This document shows, in pieces, positions 1 to 10,940 of a stretch of 64,000 nucleotides of DNA. The DNA is taken from assembly GCA_030015575.1 (NCBI GenBank), contig JASDDO010000001.1, positions 518,439,772-518,503,771 on the forward strand, read 5' to 3'. Position 1 is the first letter of the stretch, and the number at the start of each line of letters is the position of its first letter. Source of the DNA: Agapanthus africanus. Lineage: Eukaryota > Streptophyta > Magnoliopsida > Asparagales > Amaryllidaceae. The position numbers and the translations under genes were made by a program. A model generated the notes under the pieces. That model did no database searches. It was not told where the DNA came from and was given only the letters and a program-made list of their open reading frames with translations.

Positions 1-1404
1 AAAGATGCTTGAACCATCATAATCAACCATTTACAAGAAACCCCCTCCACAATGCTAATTTGCAAATATGCAAATTAGCCCCTCCATCAATTTTCAGCCA
101 AAAATAGGAAGAAAGGAAAACTGGCTGAAACGGAATGCAAACTGGCAACTCCAAAAAACTGACCCCGTAATAAATTACAGGAAAACCCCACGACTGTATA
201 TACATACCCGCATTTGTATTCCCACTGAATACAAATGCAAAGAGACAAAATCTACACTGTACAATACTAGGATCCGGCTTAAACCAAAGCCCGCTGGTAT
301 TATCCGTCCGATCATGATCCGTGCAATACCGCACGTATAAGATCGAACCCTGCCATATCTCCATACGGCCTCTACAGCGTTTCGCCCGAAACTTGAGAAA
401 CTGTCTGTGGGGGACTCTAAAGACTCGTCAATACTTTGGCTGTGGATTTAACCACTAGCACGTCAGAGGTATTAGCCGTACGTAACGGGCTACCAAGTAT
501 TGACCAAAAGGGAGGTCGATGAGCGAACTCATCCTGACACCCTACTGAGCCTGTCAGTGACAATATCCGTACAGTCCGGTCCGTTCGTCTATGAGCATCG
601 TACAAGTCGTGTCGGAGTGTAGCCCAGAACATCCTGAGATACTACTGGAATACCTACCAGTAAATCTTTTGCCTTGGCCAAGGACTTCGTGTAATGGCTC
701 TCCTAGACACAGCGCGACCTCACCCCCAATACCGGGAGAGACGAACCCCTGCAGATCCGCTCACTGCCTCCATGTGGCTCGGGACTGTACCCAACTAAAA
801 CCTGTTTGCACGACTCCTTTGAGCCGTGGTAGGGTAGTAATCAAAATACAGTGGGAACTCACACGAGACAAATGACGATCTCAGGTCGATGAACTAACAT
901 GTACACATGTCACCAGGGAACTGCTATCTGACGTCTGGTATAAGACCAACTAGCATGTTCCCGGCGAGTCCTGTCCTGTGTACTCATAACCCAATGAGCA
1001 CCTGTATACATCTTAGGTGAACCAACTGACACCAGTGGCTTGTGAGACCGACCACCGCCCCTCGTCGGGGTCTCGACTGTATACACTAGTCTACTCTGGA
1101 GTATCGATGCCCTGTCTCGAAACTCCCACGACTAGGGACCTTTTAAGAATGTACTTATAGACCCTAGCTCCCACGTATATGATCGCCATCATACTGCTGG
1201 TCGTCAAGCAAGAATCCTAAGGGTTCTATCAATGTGCAATAGTGACCTGTAAGGTCACCTGAAACAGTACACGATGATAAAGATAAACCAGATAGCATAC
1301 TATCATCTTGAGTAAGACTGTTCTAACGGTATAGGTCCTATCTCAATCATTGCAATCACGTGCATATGATCCAATAATTGACTCTGAGGGCACTATCTCC
1401 AACA
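1..1404 (-). mobile_element. Ty1/copia Angela-like LTR, cut by window edge
   Basis: This is the reverse complement of the 2129 bp LTR present at 48763-50891 and 56480-58608. It is recognisable over its whole visible length with scattered differences (roughly 95% identity by eye). It ends at 1404 with the LTR head (CTCCAACA on this strand). No polypurine tract follows at 1405, so it is the 5' LTR of a minus-strand copy or a solo LTR. About two thirds of the LTR is visible and the rest lies left of the window. It is older than the insertion at 48763. Confidence 0.93.
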
Positions 1405-1800
1405 GATGCAACACGGCGATACAACAAAATCCGAAAATATAGAATACGGGGACACAGATATATATAATTATAATAAAAATAGTACTATAACATTACAACA
1501 TATTCCACAAAAGTCAACAATACAAAAAAGTTCCACTAAGATTATGTTTTTTCTCGCCTTTAATTGAAACAAATAAGATCGTCACTACTACGGGAATCAC
1601 ATTTGGTGTCGTGGCTACACTTAAACGTATTTGACACGTGTCCAAATCCAAAGCCGTCTCATTTTGAAGCGGGACACGGAAATTCCGTGTCGGATACGTG
1701 CCGTGCAACTGTCGGGCATGAATCCGTGTCCGGCACGGACACGGCAACAAAAAAGACGTGTCCATGCGACTTAGACAGGCCATGCCCCTGCTTAGCCATG
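1405..1800 (-). repeat. Unclassified diverged repeat with GTGTCC blocks
   Basis: This is an AT-rich stretch followed by a patch rich in CGTGTCC/GGACACG. Two perfect hairpins lie in the patch: 1673-1691 (stem GACACGGA) and 1724-1744 (stem CCGTGTCC). The AT-rich block plus GTGTCC arrangement recurs at about 6900-7430 and, less clearly, at 10550-10720. That suggests one old dispersed repeat family. It is not homologous to the Tat gag that starts near 1800. No coding potential is seen and the class is unknown. Confidence 0.4.
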
Positions 1801-4311
1801 TTATTTTCCGGCGAAGCGTCTTCTTCTTCATTTGATACAAAAGAATAAGAGACCATGTGGCAACTTTCCACACGCTCCTGTTCTTCTATAGGGTCTTCTT
1901 CTTCAGCATCGCTATCTTCAAAGAGATGCCAGAGAATTTCTTCAAGTGTAATGGATGTACGCACCTTCTGATTGTATTCTTCCAGCGCATCAATATACTT
2001 TTGAAGGTCTGTACGCCTGTCAACTTATTCATTGGGTTGTACATGTTTTTTGGCCTTTTTCTTCTTCTCAGAAGAAAGGATTGTGAGACTTTTCTCCTTG
2101 CTCTCGACCTTTGGAGTGGGACATGGTATTAACATCCCTTCGATGATCTGCAGCTCAAGTGGACTTTTCCACTTGATTGCGGGACATGCATGAAGCTTTT
2201 TTAACATCCTCTTGGTTTTTTACAAGAGGACCGTTTCCCATGGACTTTTTATCACCATCGAGCAAGAGGCCTCTGCCGTATCGGCTTTCTTTGAGATATT
2301 CTTTTATGGCAGATCCACCTTCTAGTTGTCCGTTAGTATGAATTTGCCTTGCTTGTATTGGTCTTCAACCCAATTCTTGAAGACAAAGTAATCCTCGAGC
2401 GGGTGACTTGTAACCCGATGATATGGGCTGTAATTAGGGTCGTTGACCGCATTTGCTTGAGCTGGACGCCGCGGTTCAGGCAACGACAACATACGGTTCT
2501 TCATGGCAAGGTCGAATAGCTTCTTCGTCTTGTCACGAGAAAAAAAGTATTCGCATCACATCTTTTCTTCAAGGGCGGGGCCCGAACGATTATTGTTCTG
2601 ACGGCCAGGTGCTTTGAAGCCGTCTTGTTATTACCGAGCATTGGCGACAAACGCCGCTTTATTCTTGTCTTTGTTGTTTCGAGGTTCTCCTCCTGTTAGA
2701 GTAAGAGATCTGGTCGATTTGCTCTTATTTGAACCAGCTTGTCGAGAAGCTCTTGATATGTAGTTGGCTTGGCGAAAGACAGGAATAGGTAAATCTCCGA
2801 TCGCGAATCTAGGATGCCTATGAACATTCTGACGGCTGAGGGTTTAATGATAGGTTGCTCACATTTCGAGGCAAGATTTCTCCACTGGGTAATGTATTGC
2901 ACCGGTGTTTCATTCATTCTCCTCTCTTCATTGGTCAACACGGAGATTGTAGTACGCTCGCTTGCACTAACAAACCTATGTGTGAACAGCAGCTCCATAT
3001 CTGCGAAGCTCTCTACAGAGTCATTTGGGAGCTCCGAATACCATTCGAAGGCAGTATCCGCCGGACTGCTGATGAACTGTTGGAGTAGTAGTTTATCATC
3101 GCATCCTGTGTTACCACACATCGCTTTGAATTGTGCAATATGTTGATGAGGGTTCCGTGTTCCACTGAAGACGTTGAACTTCGAGATTGTATATTTCGGA
3201 GGATATTGCTTCTGGTTGTACCATACTGGATATGGACGACCTGCTTTAACCAGCTTAGTGGCTGCCTCACTGGCGGTGAGGAGTTTGACCTATTGGGCAA
3301 TGTACTCGTTGAGTTGTGCCTTCGAGATCAAATCTTCTTTTATGGCTGACGGGCTTGGAGAGAGCTTGTAACGTCCGCCTTCTTATTATCAGAAACCACT
3401 GGCGATTCTTAGGCCGGCGGTTCTGACGGTTGGGCTATCATCCCACACATCTTTTGCAGGAGGAAGGCCATTTGATCCATGTTGGCGGTCAGTTCCACCG
3501 CTTCTTTGTCTTTTTTATTGAGAGCACACTTTAGAGAGTTCACATCAGACTCTTGCTCTGCTAAGTCTTCTTGTTCGTCTTCCGGACGCATCTTGAGCGG
3601 CATGCTGACCAGTGTCGCTGCTTGTGCAGCAATTTCTTGCAGCTGCTGCAACCTTTGAGCTATAGTCAGAGATCAGTATGAGGTCTATGACGGGTGGAAG
3701 TGTTATTTTCACTTCCGTTGAGATTATCATCCGTGCAGTGTGAACTACTTCAGCTGTGTGCGTGGAGCTTCTGATATTTCTCCTTTTGGGATTTATCTTA
3801 GACAAGAGAGATCTTTTTGGCCTTTGCCATTTAGGAAAGGCCACCTCAGACTTGAGAACTGGATCATCAGCCAAAATTCTTGAATATCTCTGATCTCAGA
3901 GAAGGCTCGGTAGAAATGTCAAAGCCACGTACTTCCTTCCAGACCTTATAAATCATCGAGGAAAGTCAAAGCGTTGGCTTCTGTTCCTTTGACGTCTCCA
4001 CGGATGGTGGAGACTTCTTTAAGACGGCTGTAGACGAGTTTCGCCTTAACCCTTTTGAGCGGGTTCAAAACAGTTTTTGGTCGAGACAGCCATATTGATA
4101 GTTGGCATGGGAGGAGTTAATGTTGATGGGGAGATGCCCCCAGCCTATCTTTGCAGGCGTCAGTAACGGCATCGAGCACATCTTGAAGCAAGAACTTCTT
4201 CGGCTTTGGGAGCCTCATAAACATGCCCTATATGTAGTATTTGGCGCCAGTCTGTAGAGGACAGACTTTCATGGAGATGAAGCGTCTTTTGGCATTTCGG
4301 GAGCAGCATGA

Positions 4312-4577
4312 GCCAGCCTTTTAAAGACCGAGCTTTTGAAATTCACAGGCTTCTTTGTTGGGCCTGTAGAGCTTGATGCCAGCCTCTTAAAGACCGAACC
4401 TTCAGGTTTTGCGGGCTTCTTCGATGGGCCCATGAAGCTTGAATTCAGCCTGTTGAAGACTAAGCTTTCTGATTTTGCAGGCTTTTCAGATGAACATGCA
4501 GAGCTTGTTGTCAGCCTGTCAAAAACTGACTTCTTTGGGACTTCATCCTTTAGCGCGTTGAAGCGCTAGCAGTTAGG
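4312..4577 (-). repeat. 66 bp tandem repeat in Tat-2 gag, four units
   Basis: The marker CAGCCT recurs at 4314, 4380, 4446 and 4512, exactly 66 bp apart. Each unit encodes 22 residues on the minus strand with a core S-x-VF-x-RL-like motif and a KPAK or KPVN segment. The period is a multiple of three, as expected for a repeat that grew inside a reading frame. Tat-1 gag has related SVFxRL motifs at irregular spacing (61450-61850). Confidence 0.8.
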
Positions 4578-4857
4578 AGTGGAGGCATTTGCCCAAATTG
4601 GAGCACATTCTATTTTTGCATGAGTTGAGTTGTTGGGATGCCGAGCAGTGGGGCCATGATTTGCCCGGACATGATCAACCGAGATGAGATGGTGTTGGAA
4701 CCAGAGTTACAGTTGCAGGATGCCAATGAGATGACTACATAGAAGATAGAACACCGGCTTCGGTATCCCGAAATCCAAGAGCAACCGTAAACTTGAGAGA
4801 CCGCGATTTTGTTCGCGAAAACACGACACACAAAGTGTGGAGTACAAAGAGAAATAG

Positions 4858-4875
4858 CCCCACCGGACGTGCCAG
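4858..4875 (-). promoter_or_regulatory. Tat-2 primer-binding-site-like sequence
   Basis: Read on the minus strand, TGGCACGTCCGGTGGGGC lies a few bases inside the 5' LTR end at 4880. It matches the corresponding site of Tat-1 (62113-62130) at most positions. That position and that conservation suggest a tRNA primer site. The tRNA is not assigned. Confidence 0.6.
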
Positions 4876-5113
4876 AACCTGTTTACCACCGAAAACCGGT
4901 CAGAAGAACTGGGTTAAAACGTCTTGCCTGAATTTGGGAACAAATGCATAGGTTTGATCCATCCACCTCTCCGAAAACACTAAGTTGATTTATAGTGCTG
5001 TATATCGAAGGTTTGGAAGGATGCAACCGACTTCAAATTCCCTCTCACGAATGAGAGTTTTATTGATTGTGGGAACGAATTTTTCCTAGACGCAAGCTCA
5101 TATAGTTAATTAC

Positions 5114-5131
5114 GTTGTCGCGTACGACAAC
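5114..5131. other. Tat LTR stem-loop near 3' end (subfamily 2 form)
   Basis: Stem GTTGTCG / CGACAAC with loop CGTA, 7 bp and perfect. The flanks (GTTAATTAC before, AACTTTC after) are shared with the other Tat LTRs, where the stem has a different sequence but still pairs (19434-19448 and 31620-31634). Confidence 0.75.
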
Positions 5132-5349
5132 TTTCTGCACTCCAGGTTCTTTACTTCGTGTGTCCTGTTTTTTAGTTTATTTGGTTTGCCCTTAGATTGT
5201 ATACGGAGACTAATTTTGTCGTCGCCCGTAGGGCGCGGATTAGTCCAAATCCGTATATATATTTCATGATTTGGGTCAAGCATTGCTTGACGGGGTCCAC
5301 GTTGGTAACTTGGTTTGTCAACGGGAGTGAATTTAGGTTTCAATTCACA

Positions 5350-6160
5350 TTTGTGAGGTCTATCGGTTCATATAAAGCTTAAGCTTTATCTAAAAACACG
5401 TTAGTCTCATCTGAGAACTAAAATCAACTTAGAACGTTTGAGTATATAGACACTGCCTAGGGACACATTGTCTCATTTGATAACTAGATCAACCGAGATG
5501 GCATGAGAATATTATTCTCAAAGATCTGAAGATCTGGAAGCTTAAGTTTCAAGACTTCGCCAAATTGTGCCAAGTATGGGGCCTGTTCGGCGCTCATATG
5601 CCTTTGGCGCTGGCGCAGCTCGTAGCTTGAGATTGGTGCACGGTTTTGGCGCATACTCACGTGCATTGCACGTGGCGCCCAGTGGGACAAAGTGTATGCT
5701 TGACGCTGGTGCACGTCTTTGGCGCAGCTCGGGTCGGCTTGGCACTGGCGCATGTGCTTTGCACGTGGTACAGCCCGGGTCTTGGTAGGCCTTTCTTTGG
5801 CGCTGGCTTACATGTTCGCACATGGCGCAAGCCAGGGTTTGAAAGCTTAAAGCTCTGTTAATAGAAAGGTTAAACTTTCAAGATGATCTTCTGATCAAAT
5901 CCATAAAAATCACATTTTTGTGATCTTCGGAACTTAAGTTCTCGGGTATGAATATTTTTTGGAGGGAAACTATGTCCCACGAAGTTGAGACTTCGATGCC
6001 TTTTAATGGTGGGATTACTTAAATTTTTCCCTTGATCTTAGATTTTAAGATCAAATCCCTCCATGAGAACTTAAGTTCTCGTTTTAGGAAAGATTTAACT
6101 CATGAATCTTTGATCCAAGGAAAAAAACTTAAGTTTTTGTGAAGCTTAAGCTTCTTTAAA
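5350..6160. repeat. Mini-palindrome array in Tat-2 LTR
   Basis: At least a dozen perfect short inverted repeats occur in about 800 bp. Examples are ATAAAGCTT-AAGCTTTAT, TGAGAAT-att-ATTCTCA, CGAAGT-tgag-ACTTCG, TTGATCTTA-gattt-TAAGATCAA, GAGAACTT-AAGTTCTC and GAAGCTT-AAGCTTC. Stem sequences differ from one to the next. No protein-coding meaning is seen. Confidence 0.8.
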
Positions 6161-6797
6161 GGAGAGAATGGGCAAAAGGAGAATTTTTCTCCTTAGTTTT
6201 TACATAAGGTTTGATTGAGGAAGATGAAGATCTTTGGCAAAAGCTTAAATCTCTTTTTCTTTATCTTATGGGGGTATTGTGTGTATGAGGATTAATCTTC
6301 TAGGTTCCTATTTATAGGATAGGAGAGAATTAATTAAGTTGAGAGAATATCTCATTTGAGAGATCTCAATTGATCAATCAGTGATGCTTAAGTATCGTTG
6401 GATCTTTTGATCCAAGGGCTCTCTGTTAACAGAGGAAATATCTTTCTTGTTTTTATAAAGATATAGGAATTTTTTTTGTTAATAAGAGATATCTTTCTGT
6501 TTTAGAAAGACACATGGAAATATTTTTCCAAATAGAGCTTAAATTTTACCTGAAGCATACGCTTCAACAGAGATTGGCGCCGGCGCCACGTGCATTGCAC
6601 GTATGACGCCGGCGCCAGGGTTTGGCATTGGCACTGCTTGCGGCAGGATTGGCATTGGCACTGCTTGCGGCAGGATTGGCATTGGCGACGCCTGCGGCAG
6701 AGATGGCGTTTGGCGACGCCTGCGGCAGAGATGGCGTTTGGCGCTGCCAGTGCCAGGGTTGAGCTTAAGCTCTTGAGCCCAAATTTGGGCGGGAACA

Positions 6798-7569
6798 ATA
6801 CCCCTTGAGCGTTTTTTTACATAATAATCAATACACTCTACATATCTTAGGAATGTGAGAGTTCACAATTTTGTAACCATGTCCTGAATGTGCTCATTAA
6901 AGGCTTTTGTGTGCTTCTAAAACATTGAATGCTAGGTTGCACATATGCTTATAACGGGTTGTCCTGTCCATGTCCTGCATGTATCATACATCATCACTTG
7001 CATGACACTTGTACGACACGTATTAGACATGTCATATATGTGTTATATACATATTGCATGTGTCCTATTCACATCCCATGTGTCTTCTGCATGCCTTTAG
7101 TATGTTATCGACTTATCTTTACAATGTGTCTTTTGGCTGTTTTACTTTTTCGGAAAGACTTGTTAATCACATATCTTATCATTTTATACTTTGGATAATA
7201 TTGGTAATAAATTTGAAGAATGACATATGGTTGTATGTTATTATTATGATATGTCTATTTAAATGTTAGACTTGTTAACCATGAAATATATGTATATAAA
7301 TATGTGTGCGTGCGCGTGTGTTTCCGTGTCCTCATATCCTATATTATCCTATATTTTGCGATTTTGTCATATCACCGTACCGCATCATGTCACGTCAAGT
7401 CTGTGTCCGTGCAACCTTGGTTAAATGTACATTATCAGCATACAGGCTTTAACATGTTATTTCACATGTATGACAATCCAATTAAAACATTGTATCTTAA
7501 GGCGCTGTCACAGAAAAAGAAATGCATCCTTTTAATTGCCTATTCCAAGTTGTAACCCATTTTTTGCAG
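6798..7569 (+). other. GLR upstream intron sequence with low-complexity repeat
   Basis: No gene is seen here. The stretch runs from the outer edge of the Tat-2 LTR to the splice acceptor at 7569. From about 6900 to 7430 it holds CATGTGTCC-like and GTGTCC-like blocks related to 1405-1800. It reads most simply as part of a GLR intron into which Tat-2 inserted. Confidence 0.55.
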
Positions 7570-9103
7570 GAAAGGTCCATTGCTATTACACCAAGGTTGT
7601 TATCGTAGTATGGTTGGTTGCAGTATTGGTCCTTACCAACACCTATACTGCCAGTCTCAGCTCAATCTTGACATCCCAGAAGCTTGAACCCGTGGCAAAT
7701 GACAACAAAATAGGGTGCGATGGGGACTCATTCGTCCTTAAATATTTGCAACAGGTTCTTGGATACAGCGAACAGAAGATCGAGAAGATCGGGTCAGAAT
7801 ATAACTATCCTAAGGCTTTTGATAGTGGTAATATAACAGCGGCTTATCTTGAGGTACCCTACATGCGAGTTTTTCTTGCTCAGAATAAAGGTTACACTGC
7901 ATATGGGGAGATCCACCGGCTTGGCGGATTTGGCTTTGTAAGTTGCTCCATTTTTTTTAGCTCCTGAGCATATCCTCATATGACAAGGCTTGATAACAGG
8001 TTAAGAAGTGTGTTAAGCTGCTTAGTGAAAACACACACACACACACACACTACAGTGCATGCACACCCCGTGTGCGCTCGCACATACACCCCGACAACAC
8101 AGAGAAAACGTAAAACAAAACAAACGCATAAATAGGCAAGCTAATCGTCCATATGTATATAATTTAGTTAAACTACATTCATACAAACTAATCAAACTTG
8201 AGAATTATTCTACAGAAGAGGCTACAAAACAAACATGAAATCCTACATGTCTTGAAAAGAACATCTAAAAGTACAAATTAAATGTTTCGACCTGATTGCT
8301 TGCAAGATTTGAGAATTTGAAATTAGCTAAATTATATAGTATTCCTGCATAAGGCTGATCACGACACAGATATCACTACGGAAAGCTTAATGAAACACAT
8401 AAACAGCAGCAAACAGCAGCGATAAATAATGATATTGATATGGCATAGCTTTATACAGCCGGGATAAAATCAGAAGGAATGCATGATTAAGCTCATGGAC
8501 AAATGAAGTTATTGCAGATATAAAGTAGGGAGAAGTAAAAGTGATTATGGCATAGTAAAACATGAAATAAAAAAATATGCTCTAGCTACAGAAGTTGACC
8601 TCCTATCTATTTTCTTAATCACCTCTCAGGTATTTCCAAAAGGCTCTCCATTGGCTGACGATATATCACAAATCATACTAGAATTAATTGAGGATGGAAC
8701 ACTGAAGAGTTTGGAAGATAAATGGTTCACGTTCTCAATGACTAGTTGTCCAAACAAGCCTAATGACGAAAACAACGATAGCCTCACCCTGGATAGCTTT
8801 TGGGCACTGTTCATCTTCACCGGAGCTACCACCACTATCGTATTTGTATTATTCAAGGCTCGTCTGCTTCCGGATTATAGCCGCCACACATGGGCAAAAA
8901 TAGGTGTTCCAGTCAGAGAAAGATATGTGAGATGGAAGTCTAATTTTGGGAGGAGAAGACTCCGTCAACTTTTGCGGAGACCATCATTTACATCACCTAA
9001 AGTAGCTCATGATCCTTGTGAGGATTCTGTAGTAGTTGCAGCGAGCAATCAAGCACCTGGTGATATCGAAGTTCGTAATCTGCCAAACCCAAATAACGTT
9101 TAG
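7570..9103 (+). CDS. Glutamate receptor-like channel (GLR), last two exons
   Basis: Plant GLRs are ligand-gated cation channels of the plasma membrane and endomembranes, related to animal ionotropic glutamate receptors. Two exons are visible, 7570-7937 and 8630-9103. They are joined by a 692 bp intron with GTAAG donor and CTCTCAG acceptor, and the reading frame is kept across the junction (phase 0). Exon 1 starts after TTTTTGCAG with the tail of a split codon. It encodes the M3 helix with the family motif (NTYTASLSSILT) and most of the S2 ligand-binding lobe. Exon 2 continues S2 (FPKGSPL, a strongly conserved GLR block), then the M4 helix (SFWALFIFTG) and a ~100-residue cytoplasmic tail ending at TAG 9101-9103. 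No breaks are seen in these exons. The signal peptide, amino-terminal domain, S1, M1 and pore loop are not in the window. They may lie left of the Tat-2 insertion, or the gene may be a 3' remnant. Confidence 0.9.
8031..8050. repeat. (AC)10 microsatellite in GLR intron
   Basis: Twenty bases of uninterrupted AC dinucleotide lie inside the last GLR intron. It is a likely polymorphic marker with no other function visible. Confidence 0.95.
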
Positions 9104-9372
9104 AAGGAAATTTATTCATATAAGCCTAATAGTTGTTTTACAGCTCCCTCTCATGTTTGGTTATGTACATAACTGCATATGAGCTATATTCGACTATTTT
9201 ACGTGTGTTGTCAATGCTTCTGATGTGCATAAAGAGTTGATCGCTTAACACAGATTCAGTAATGTACATTCAGAACATGATATGTAAATTGTATGCCAGA
9301 AATATTTAGAGATTAATCTACAGTTAGTGCTTGCTTGTGCCCTTTACTCAAGAGTTACATTGTCCTTGACTC

Positions 9373-9378
9373 AATAAA
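9373..9378 (+). terminator. Candidate GLR polyadenylation signal
   Basis: AATAAA lies 270 bp downstream of the GLR stop codon, in a T-rich setting typical of plant 3' ends. Plant signals are degenerate, so this is tentative. Confidence 0.35.
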
Positions 9379-9383
9379 GCCTA

Positions 9384-9652
9384 TTTGGCAAAGGGGTTAC
9401 GGTTTCGGAAACCATGGTTTGTGAGGTTTCCAAGCTAAACTCTACAAAATGTAACCGAAACCTCATTTTTGAGCCTGGAGTTTCGTAAAGTTTCAAGCTG
9501 ATCCCTTTTTAAAACCCTCCTCTTAAACAAAACCTTAGTTTCAAAACTATATTGCCAAACGACCCTAAACTTTCTGAAACCCTGTTTTTACGAAATGGCG
9601 GATTCATTTTTAACTTAAACAAAACTGTGCTTTCAGAAACCTTGTGGCCAAA
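9384..9652. mobile_element. MITE-like element with imperfect terminal inverted repeats
   Basis: The left end TTGGCAAAGGGGTTACGG... and the reverse complement of the right end, TTGGCCACAAGGTTTCTG..., align imperfectly over ~30 bases. About 15 of 20 bases match in the GGTTTC-GAAA part. A second possible right end (GCCAAACG near 9552) makes the boundary uncertain. No target-site duplication is convincing. No coding capacity is seen. Confidence 0.35.
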
Positions 9653-10850
9653 CCAAGCGTAAGTTCTTCCTTTCAACGATGATTTGATTCTGTGAACACA
9701 TTTTCTCAATCCCAATACTGTGATGAATTGGTTGATTCGCAATAACAAAAATCTTCTTTTTTTGGCCTTAAATTTGAATTATAAACCATATATAATTCAA
9801 AATCCCTGCTTTAATGATATTGAACACCAACAAATATCATAGCTTGAAATTTCTTGTGATATGATGAAAACTTCAGCATGGAAAAAAGAAAATTACCTCG
9901 TGAAACTTGATTGCTTGTGCTGCAATGTTCTTGTTTGAATCAAAAACTGGAAGCGATCGCTGGCAGCAGCAGTTCAACCTTTGAGAATCTTTCCAATGAA
10001 GAAGATGCGGTTCCATTCCCCAATTACCTCAAAATTTTCCCTAGGGTTTTGCGTTATCCCCTTCTCCACTGATTTGTCTCCACATCAAAATTTTCTAGGG
10101 TTTAGCCTATCCCCAATGCATTTTGGATGGCAATTGCTTATCGGGTTCGGCCAGGATTTAAGGTTTCCTCCTAAATAAACAGAACTATATCCGTGTCAAG
10201 GATATAAATGTACACATCCATATCCAATTTTATCAAACACATATAGTTATTTTTATTTCCGGTGACTATTGAACATCGCCAATAGCCACATGATACAGAT
10301 ATGGTAACAGCTATATCCATACCGTACAGGTATCCGATAAAAAAAATAGTAATTTTTGGCTTTATTAACTTTATTTTTTTCCAATATTCATTTTATATCC
10401 ACATCCGTATTTAATTTTTACCAAATACGGATAGTTTTTAGATTTCCGATAACTATCCGTATCCATCTAGAATTGTTAGATATGGATATAGTAACACCTA
10501 TTCCGTTTACATCTCCAGGCTGTATTTAGTAGCCATAGACGGGTTCGAATTTGGATACAGAAAAATATGGAAAATGAAAATTACCATCCTTATTTCCTAT
10601 AAGCAGGACATGGACACGGATATGACATTAATATTAGAAAAAATATACTCGTAAAGTCTAACATTACTATATTTTATAGATACAGATACATAATAGATAT
10701 ATGTGTTGTCATATTCTTATAGGTGGCTATTGACGGATGCAATTAAATGGGTAGCCTTCTGAAATAAAAATTAATATCCATATTTGATAAAAAAAATCAG
10801 ATACACATAAGGAGTCATCTCTGATATTTATACCCATTTATATTAGTGGT
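9653..10850. other. Intergenic AT-rich DNA with degenerate direct repeats
   Basis: No gene is seen. From about 10190 to 10830 a diverged unit recurs, recognisable as CATATCCAATTTTAT, CACATCCGTATTTAATTTT and CCATATTTGATAAAA with nearby ATAGTTATTTTTA-like and TTCCGATAAC-like blocks. It looks like old decayed repeat sequence of unknown class. Confidence 0.4.
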
Positions 10851-10851
10851 A

Positions 10852-10940
10852 TTTTTTTTTTGGTAGGCGACCCCTTTCAGGAATCGAACCGACAACTTCA
10901 CTTTGAAGGGAAATTTCTCACCAACCGAGCTATGTCTGCA
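10852..10940 (-). mobile_element. tRNA-derived SINE or retroposed tRNA
   Basis: On the minus strand the sequence has an A box (TAGCTCGGTTGG, 10921-10932) and a consensus B box (GGTTCGATTCC, 10880-10890) at tRNA-like spacing. It ends in a run of ten A (10852-10861 as T on the plus strand). The poly(A) tail and short body fit a tRNA-headed SINE. Flanking direct repeats are not clear. Confidence 0.65.

Larger units (their letters stand above)
1800..4879 (-). mobile_element. Tat-2 gypsy element, gag region (fossil)
   Basis: Minus-strand gag sequence homologous to the gag of the large Tat element at 58609-61975. The capsid-type Retrotrans_gag region lies at about 2696-3121 and shares the block FEWYSELPNDSV with the other copy. 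A zinc-knuckle-like module (HPLEDY, FKNWVEDQY) lies at about 2322-2504. The N-terminal part at 3400-4580 includes a 66 bp repeat array. The element is broken at several points and clearly older than Tat-1. The pol half is not in the window. It runs leftward from its own 5' LTR at 4880-6797. Confidence 0.9.
4880..6797 (-). mobile_element. Tat-2 5' LTR, 1918 bp
   Basis: The ends are TGTTTACCACCG at the left and GGGCGGGAACA at the right on the plus strand, so the minus-strand LTR begins TGTTCCCGCC and ends in ACA. The last ~400 bp aligns with the LTRs at 19188, 31374 and 62136 through shared blocks: CACCTCTCCGAA, GTTAATTAC, and CGCCC-GTA-GGGCG followed by GGATTAGTCC. A minus-strand TATA box (TATAAATAGG) lies at 6307-6316. 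U3 contains GCACGTGGCGC and GGCATTGGCACTGC-type repeats at 5580-5830 and 6570-6770. The middle is full of short palindromes. Confidence 0.88.

Noticed and set aside
5484-5861. Several overlapping open frames on both strands
   Set aside because: GC-rich U3 repeat sequence with no stops by composition, and no domain is recognised.
6502-6808. Open frames with CLRQDWHWH or CQSCRKQCQ repeats
   Set aside because: They are translations of the GGCATTGGCACTGC repeat in the Tat-2 U3, not genes.
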